From Pseudomonas wuhanensis (GTDB taxonomy: Bacteria; Pseudomonadota; Gammaproteobacteria; Pseudomonadales; Pseudomonadaceae), in assembly GCF_030687395.1 (NCBI RefSeq), contig NZ_CP117430.1:4154001-4218000 (forward strand): a DNA stretch of 64,000 bases, read 5' to 3'. Shown here one piece after another: positions 58,942 to 64,000 of the stretch. The notes under the pieces are model-generated. The model saw only the letters and a program-made list of their open reading frames with translations, did not search any database and was not told the DNA's origin. The position numbers and the translations under genes are program-made. Within the stretch, counting starts at the first letter, position 1. Each line of letters opens with the position of its first letter.

Positions 58942-60328
58942 ATGGACGCCCCCGGGTTGCCAAGCTTTCAATCTGTGACGGCTCGATGGTTGAGATTGCA
59001 CTCATACATCCGGACTTTCGGTGCGGCGTTACCGCTGTCCCTGATGGAATCCGCTGGCCGAGTTCTCAATAGATCTGTGTGCTCATGGCACGCTGTGCGG
59101 GTCAGATTTTCTTGGCCACGGTCTTACCAGTTTTGCCATCAATTCATGATCACCTGAGCAATCAATAGCGTTGGTCTACTACAGGTTGAGTTGACGTCTT
59201 CAAGCCGCTCCGATTACGCGACGACGGTCGTGTAATCGAAGCGGAACTCGCGGTCACCGGCCAACAAGGCCCATATAATACGGGCGTTTTTATTAGCCAG
59301 TGCAACGGCTGCCACATTGGCTTTACGCCGCTTAAGTAGCCGGCCAAGCCAGCTGTCAGAAATCTCTTTTCGCTGTGCAGCGTAGATCATCGACCGTGCC
59401 CCCTGGATCAGTAGCGTCCGTAGATAGGAGTCCCCCCGCTTACTCATCCCCAACAGCACCGTCTTACCACCAGTGGAGTTCTGCTTCGGCACCAGCCCAA
59501 GCCAAGCACTCACCTGTCGGCCATTCTTGAAACTCTTGGCATCGCCAAGAGAGGCTACCATCGCACTGGCCGTGATTGGCCCAATGCCTGGAATCTTGGC
59601 CAGCTTGCGGCTGTTTTCGTTCACGCGATGCCAGGCGACAATTTGACTCTCGATCTCATGAACCTGATGATCGAACCCCTTCAACTGTTCCAGTAGACGC
59701 TGCAAAAGCAGACGAAACGAGCTCGGCAACTCGTTGTGCTCATCCTCAATAAGCTCCGGCACACGCTTGGCGACATGTGCGATGCCCTGTGGGATTACAA
59801 GACCAAATTCGGCTAGCAGCCCACCGATCTGATTAGCCTGCGCTGTCCGAGCCTTCACGAATCCCTGACGAACCCGATGCAGCGACAGCACAGCCTGTTG
59901 CTCAATGTCCTTAATCGGCACAAAACGCATGTTTGACCGACCTACCGCTTCGCAGATAGCCTCAGCATCAGCTACATCGTTTTTGTTCGTTTTCACATAT
60001 GGCTTTACGAATTGCGGGGCCATCAGCCTCACATCATGACCAAAGCTGCGCAGCTTACGAGCCCAATGGTGGGCGCTTCCACAGGCCTCCATACCGATCA
60101 GGCACTGCGGCATGATGGCAAAAAAGGTGGCAACCTGGTCGCGCTTGAGTTGCTTCCGCAGAACGGTCTTGCCATGTTCATTAACACCGTGCACCTGAAA
60201 TACATTTTTCGCCAAGTCGATACCAACGGTCATAATTTTCATGCCGGATGCTCCTCTTGGTTTGTGGTTTCTGAAGCCCTTCTACTATGGCACGTTGAAG
60301 TCACTGGTTTGTGGGTGGGGGCGTCCAT
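58942..60328 (-). mobile_element. IS110 family (IS1111-like) element
   Basis: Subterminal inverted repeats ATGGACGCCCCC (58942-58953) and GGGGGCGTCCAT (60317-60328) bound one intact transposase gene, the IS1111-subgroup pattern; true ends lie a few bp outside. About 270 bp of non-coding DNA follow the transposase stop (58954-59213), where IS1111-type bridge RNAs are encoded. This is the only IS here without visible lesions. Confidence 0.85.
59214..60242 (-). CDS. IS110 family transposase (DEDD recombinase)
   Basis: 342 residues: RuvC-like DEDD domain (VGIDLAKNVFQVHG near residue 6; GMEACGSAHHWAR near 50; KTNKNDVADAEAICEA near 85) and the C-terminal Tnp domain with the conserved Ser region (IPGIGPITASAMVASLGDAK near 222; SAWLGLVPKQNSTGGK near 248). 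Complete frame, family length. Such enzymes work with a bridge RNA that pairs with target and donor. Confidence 0.95.
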   Translation of the reverse strand: MKIMTVGIDLAKNVFQVHGVNEHGKTVLRKQLKRDQVATFFAIMPQCLIGMEACGSAHHWARKLRSFGHDVRLMAPQFVKPYVKTNKNDVADAEAICEAVGRSNMRFVPIKDIEQQAVLSLHRVRQGFVKARTAQANQIGGLLAEFGLVIPQGIAHVAKRVPELIEDEHNELPSSFRLLLQRLLEQLKGFDHQVHEIESQIVAWHRVNENSRKLAKIPGIGPITASAMVASLGDAKSFKNGRQVSAWLGLVPKQNSTGGKTVLLGMSKRGDSYLRTLLIQGARSMIYAAQRKEISDSWLGRLLKRRKANVAAVALANKNARIIWALLAGDREFRFDYTTVVA

Positions 60329-60334
60329 ACCAAT

Positions 60335-60480
60335 AGATCCGTACCTGCGGAACTACCGCATACGGCTCCTGCCTCGGGTGTGTGACGCGAAGCGATCCTC
60401 AGGGTAAGGATGGATGTGCATTTCTGGGTCTAGGTATGTAGAGGTCAGCAAGGCGTCCGTAGCGTGACCATTGAAGCCGA
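60335..60480. other. Right half of the split conserved tail and IS5 junction
   Basis: GATCCGTACCTGCGGAACTA and CGCATACGGCTCCTGCCTCG continue the sequence interrupted by IS110. The following 100 bp show no gene. At about 60498 the sequence joins the IS5 copy. Confidence 0.4.
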
Positions 60481-61383
60481 TTACGCTGGCTGCGACGTTT
60501 GAGTGCCACGAAAGCGTACTTTCGTATAGCCGAACTGGCGCTTGATCACGCGAAATGGATGCTCAACCTTGGCCCGTACCTGTGCTTTCGCGTATTCGAT
60601 CTTGCGTCGCAGGCGACCGATCAAACTTTTCTTCGCGTGCTTTTTATAGCTGCTTGGGCGGGCGGCAATCGACCAGATCATCTTGCGACCCTGATGCTCC
60701 GGGCGCTTGTCCACGCCGGTGTAACCCGCATCGCCGCAGACGTAAGTTTCCTCGCCATGCAGCAACTGATCGACCTGTATTACGTCCGCCACATTGGCCG
60801 CCGTGCCCACCAGGCTATGGACTAAGCCCGACTCGGCATCGACGCCGATGTGCGCTTTCATTCCAAAATATTATTGGTTTCCTTTCTTGGTTTGATGCAT
60901 TTCCGGATCGCGTTTACCGTCCTTGTTCTTGGTCGAACTCGGCGCATGAATGATCGTCCCATCGACAACCGTGCCGTGACGCAGCATCAAACCACGATCA
61001 CCCAGATAGCCATTGATGACCTGCAAAATCCCGCCCGCCAACTCATGCTTTTCCAGCAGCCGTCGGAAGTTGAGAATCGTGGTTTCGTCAGGAACTCGAT
61101 CCAGATGCAACCCTGAAAACTGGCGCAGGATCGTCGTTTCGTAAAGCGCTTCTTCCATTGCCGGATCGCTGTAACCGAACCAGTTCTGCATCAAATGAAC
61201 CCGCAACATGGCCATCAATGGATAGGCCGGACGACCACCGTCGCCCTTTGGATAATGCGGCTCGATCAAGACAACCAAGCCCTTCCAGGGCACCACCTGA
61301 TCCATCTCGATCAGGAAGCGCTCGCGGCGGGTCTGCTTACGTTTGCCGGCATACTCGGCATCGGCGAAGTACATCTGTTTCAT
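60481..61383 (-). pseudogene. IS5 family transposase, nonsense and truncation
   Basis: N-terminal part MKQMYFADAEYAGKRKQTRR to EMHQTKKGNQ is followed by an in-frame TAA (60871-60873, TAC to TAA likely) and then continues in the same frame YFGMKAHIGVDAESGLVHSL. The C-terminus diverges after KVRFRG and ends TQTSQPA, so the last 35-40 residues kept by the plus-strand copy are missing here. DDE set otherwise recognisable (VDGTIIHAPSSTKN; GDAGYTGVDK). Confidence 0.88.
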
Positions 61384-61389
61384 CGGGGC

Positions 61390-62094
61390 TCAACCGTTCA
61401 GTTTGTGCGAGGTGAGTATTTCACCAAATCTGGAAGTCTTTTTCAGAGTTTCCTTAGACCCAGTTCCGTCCGTGCAACGGTAACCGGGGGAGGCATTCTT
61501 TCTCCTCACTCCGAAGATCATCGCATTAGGGTCGTCCCACTCCAGGAACGCGTTAAATTGTTCAAGCGTTTTTGTACGTCGGGCCCCGCACCACGGATCG
61601 TGGTAAACGACCGTGGTGTCCGATGCGCCGATCAATACGATGCAGTGATCGACAACGTTACTCGATAACCGTCCCGAACATATAATCGGACCATGCCTGT
61701 TGAGTGTTTTACAAAGACCTTCGCTTCCCCAGCCTCGTTTGCCTTCAACGCTCAACCTCTTTGGTAGCATGACAGAGATAGGGATTAGACCCTTCTCTTT
61801 CAACTGGTCCCTGATTCCGGTGATGCTTAAACCGGTAAATACATCTCGGGGATTTTTGCTCAGGTCATTTGTGCAGCTACCGTGGTACGCAAGTACCATA
61901 TTGACACTCGCGTCCCCACACAAATTAATGTGTTGCTGATGAAAAAACGGAACCTCCAAAAAAACATAGCGGTCAGCCAAGTCGTTAGGTTGAGTTGATT
62001 GCGGCACCCCGTAAGGGCGTGAAATCAAAACCGCTGCTGGGGGGGGCGCGTCCTGGAAGTCGAGCAGTTTCCCAATGAATCCGTTTAATCTCAT
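61390..62094 (-). CDS. Papain-fold cysteine protease, AvrRpt2/C70-like; candidate type III effector
   Basis: 234 residues. Catalytic triad candidates are Cys59 in HINLCGDASVNMVLAYHG, His150 in VVDHCIVLIGASD and Asp166 in VVYHDPWCG. The order and spacing (91 and 16 residues) are close to those of AvrRpt2 (Cys122, His208, Asp226). Further shared pieces are VP before the Cys loop, HGPII before the His, and HDP. The N-terminus (MRLNGFIGKLLDF) has no signal peptide and its first 11 residues carry no acidic residue. It is 51 bp downstream of the hydrolase gene that follows an hrp box, so likely cotranscribed. DNA is AT-richer than the chromosome. Ends 7 bp from the IS5 gene. Confidence 0.7.
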   Translation of the reverse strand: MRLNGFIGKLLDFQDAPPPAAVLISRPYGVPQSTQPNDLADRYVFLEVPFFHQQHINLCGDASVNMVLAYHGSCTNDLSKNPRDVFTGLSITGIRDQLKEKGLIPISVMLPKRLSVEGKRGWGSEGLCKTLNRHGPIICSGRLSSNVVDHCIVLIGASDTTVVYHDPWCGARRTKTLEQFNAFLEWDDPNAMIFGVRRKNASPGYRCTDGTGSKETLKKTSRFGEILTSHKLNG

Positions 62095-62145
62095 GGTAAG
62101 TCCCTTTGGGCGTTGTCATACATGACCACTCAGTGGTTAGCCAAC

Positions 62146-63242
62146 CTAAATATGGTCCTTGAGGTAACCGAACTCTTTAATAAACTCGTCCTGTTCGCGT
62201 ATCGCCGGTGAGTCTCGATGCACCCGAGGTAACGCTGGAGGAGTCGGGTGTGTAGCCAAGATCGGTAGGAAGGCATCCTTGATTGCACCGAATTGACTCT
62301 CCATGACCACATCGCTCTCAACATGCAGAGCATTGACAGACGTGCCAGTTACATTGAATCCGTTCGATAGCAGGCGATCACGCAGTTGCTCACCTTGTTT
62401 ACCAAGCCGCTCTTTATCGGTCATCAACAAAATTTTCGTGCCTTTCAGTTCGGGACTCACATTCTTCTCGACGCTCAAGGTACCTGCTGATTGTTTTGCA
62501 ATGTGGCCAGCGATACCACCGATTTTCGGATAATGAGCACGCGTTGCTTTTGACGTACTCGGCATTGGCCGATCCAGGATTAGACCAGCCACATTATGGC
62601 CGTCTGATTGGGCTTTCGACGCGAGATGTGCGGCAATGGGACCACCCATCGAGTAACCATGTAGTATCACGTCTTCTGCCGGAATCTTCAGCGTCTGGGT
62701 CAGGTGCTTGAACATCGCCTCCGCGTCTTGGTACAAGCCTTGCTCACTGGGCGTGCCTTCGCTTTTCCCGAAGCCTCGGTAGTTGACAGCCAGTACATCA
62801 ACCCCGTTTTTCTGGTATTTATCTGCTATCGCTGGCGTATGCATCTCTGACGGTGCACCCGACCCGCTAAGTACCAACGCAACTTTTCCGGTTTTTTCAT
62901 CAGGACGGGCTTTATAAAAATAGCCTTCTAACTTCCCACCTTTTACTTTTATTGTTACGGGCTCGACTTGTTTCGTGTGGATCGCTTGATTAATCTTCGA
63001 TTGTTGAGCATCTTCAATAAATTTTCTTTCAGTTTCATTTCCAATACCTGATTCCGCATGAACTTTGTCAATCCGATCGAAGGTCGAAAGTTTCCCTCGT
63101 CGCGTTGATTTCTGGGCCTAGGCTCCTGACGTTCAACGTTTTGGTTTTCAACGCGGTCCTGCGCAGAAGGAGCAGTGCCGGAGTCCTCGGGTGGTGAGCT
63201 GTGTAGTCCGATGTACCGGCTGAAAGAAGGAATATTTAACAT
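62146..63242 (-). pseudogene. Alpha/beta hydrolase, effector-like, with a frame change
   Basis: Reading starts MLNIPSFSRYIGLHSSPPED: Ser/Pro-rich, no acidic residue in the first 18, aliphatic residue at position 4, as in Pseudomonas type III effectors. About 50 codons in, at GGGAAAC (minus strand, near 63091-63097), the coding sense moves to the -1 frame: LSTFDRIDKVHAESGIGNET, then VKGGKLEGYFYKARPDEKTG and the hydrolase core VLSGSG, VNYRGFGKSEGTP, nucleophile HGYSMGGP (about residue 197), Asp in LLMTDKERL and His in NALHVESD. Joined length about 365 residues. Either one base was lost or the shift is programmed. Confidence 0.7.
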
Positions 63243-63368
63243 GAGTGCGTTTCTCGTTCAGGCGTGCGCTTTGCTTTCCATGCGTTAGTTCGCCCCAGTC
63301 ATCGGGTGCCATCGAAGGCACGATGTGCTGATGGACTGCCCGCCATTGTTTCTTGCGGTACCGCTTCA

Positions 63369-63396
63369 TGGGTGGCATAACCTTGAATGCGGTTCC
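63369..63396 (-). promoter_or_regulatory. hrp box (HrpL-type ECF promoter)
   Basis: Minus strand GGAACC-N15-CCACCCA matches the hrp box consensus GGAACC-N15/16-CCACNNA at every fixed base. It faces the hydrolase gene, whose ATG is 127 bp downstream. HrpL drives type III secretion and effector genes in plant-associated pseudomonads. Confidence 0.8.
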
Positions 63397-63486
63397 ATTG
63401 ACTCGCTCTCATGGAGCTCTTATTCCGGAGCTTGAAAACCGAAAAAATGGCATTCCACTGCGTGGCAAAACCGCCACCCCGCCATT

Positions 63487-63559
63487 GGCAGATCGCGTGA
63501 GCCCATCGCGATGCAATGCGACGGGCTCACGCTATCTGCAAATGACGAGTGGTCATTTG
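63487..63559. repeat. Two adjacent hairpins upstream of the hrp box
   Basis: CAGATCGCGTGAGCCC pairs with GGGCTCACGCTATCTG (one mismatch) and next to it GCAAATGAC-GAGTG-GTCATTTGC is a perfect nine-base stem. No gene is seen between about 63400 and 63727. They may be terminators or transposon-end remnants. Confidence 0.5.
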
Positions 63560-63727
63560 CCCGCTTTAGAGCCGTGTTGCCTGGCCCATGTGCCTGGCCA
63601 GCCTCTGGAACCTCATAAGCCCTTCTGACCACCCACTGAGATTCACGTCGTTTCGTGCGGCCGATTCGATCACTCAGAACAGGCCCAGACCGGTGTTTTG
63701 CAAGGTAGTTGTCGCGTCAGCTGTGTT

Positions 63728-64000
63728 TTATGCGGCTACTTTCAGTACTGGCAACTCCCTTTCCGGGTTAAGCGTGACAGCCCCGATGGCTGCCAATTAC
63801 GCGTCTCACCTGACCAGCGATGTGGGTGTTGATTACGAGCTTGCTGATACAGCACATGGCGCTTGGCCAAGACCTGTTTATCTTCACCGCGATGACGTTA
63901 AGCCGGGGTTACGAAGCGGATGCGGCTATGGCGGTGCTGGTGGTTGTACCAGAGGATAAAATCACGTACCCAGATCCGTGCTGCGTCCAAATTTTCAAAG
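63728..64000 (-). pseudogene. IS3 family transposase, C-terminal fragment with stop and frameshift
   Basis: Minus strand reads FENLDAARIWVRDFILWYNH and HRHSRIRFVTPA, the end of the IS3 integrase domain, then TAA at 63898-63900 where CAA (Gln) is expected. It continues RHRGEDKQVLAKRHVLYQQA and HRWSGETRNWQP; near 63786 one base is missing and the last residues (LNPERELPVLKVAA) resume in another frame to a stop at 63728. The 5' part lies beyond the window. Confidence 0.85.

Noticed and set aside
60862..60873. Programmed frameshift in the minus-strand IS5 transposase
   Set aside because: The frame does not change; a TAA interrupts one continuous frame, so it is a nonsense mutation.

Overview
This window is a piece of a Pseudomonas chromosome, most likely from the P. 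fluorescens group. The evidence is the gene order truA-trpF-accD-folC-SPOR-cvpA-purF-metZ, the liu leucine/isovalerate cluster, the Pseudomonas small RNAs CrcY and PrrF, and many REP palindromes of the type GTGGGAGCGGGCTTGCCCGC between genes. No database was searched; every call was read from the sequence.

Regions: (1) 1-7.8 kb, minus strand: a housekeeping run for tRNA pseudouridylation, tryptophan, fatty acid, folate, purine and methionine synthesis. (2) 8.1-12.9 kb: an exonuclease III homologue, a phosphate-binding/OmpA fusion, an acyl-CoA dehydrogenase and a divergent LysR regulator. (3) 13.1-22.6 kb: the leucine/isovalerate cluster, with MerR-type LiuR, HMG-CoA lyase, an acyl-CoA synthetase and liuABCD. 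Palindromic LiuR operators are visible upstream of liuR and in the acs/liuA divergent gap. A sigma54-driven, A-rich RNA matching CrcY lies between liuE and acs, so a catabolite-repression antagonist sits inside a catabolic cluster. (4) 22.6-28.6 kb: an S24-type repressor lacking its catalytic serine, a DUF6124 gene, a Fur-controlled PrrF RNA, a carboxypeptidase, and an ECF sigma/anti-sigma pair divergent from a catalase-like peroxidase and cytochrome b561. (5) 28.7-36.6 kb: an IclR regulator, a polyamine-type ABC transporter and a three-component amine/imino acid oxidase, apparently one uptake-and-oxidation unit of unknown substrate. (6) 36.9-53.1 kb: ZapE, an LRR-kinase, a YebC-type protein, a short orphan VgrG, the 2-aminoethylphosphonate locus (FAD oxidoreductase, OPA transporter, two LysR regulators, phnW, phnX), cytochrome b561, a D-cysteine desulfhydrase/ACC deaminase-like enzyme and FadH.

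(7) 53.4-64.0 kb is a mobile-element mosaic unlike the rest. It has IS30, IS630, IS5 (two copies), IS110 and IS3 pieces, nearly all with stops or frameshifts. It also has fragments of LysR, TetR, AraC, response-regulator and SMC-like ATPase genes, and an apparently intact PL7 alginate lyase. At its right end are two AT-richer minus-strand genes behind a near-perfect hrp box (GGAACC-N15-CCACCCA). One is an alpha/beta hydrolase with a type III effector-like N-terminus and a frame change at GGGAAAC. The other is a papain-fold protease resembling AvrRpt2. This candidate HrpL-regulated effector operon is the most interesting item in the window.
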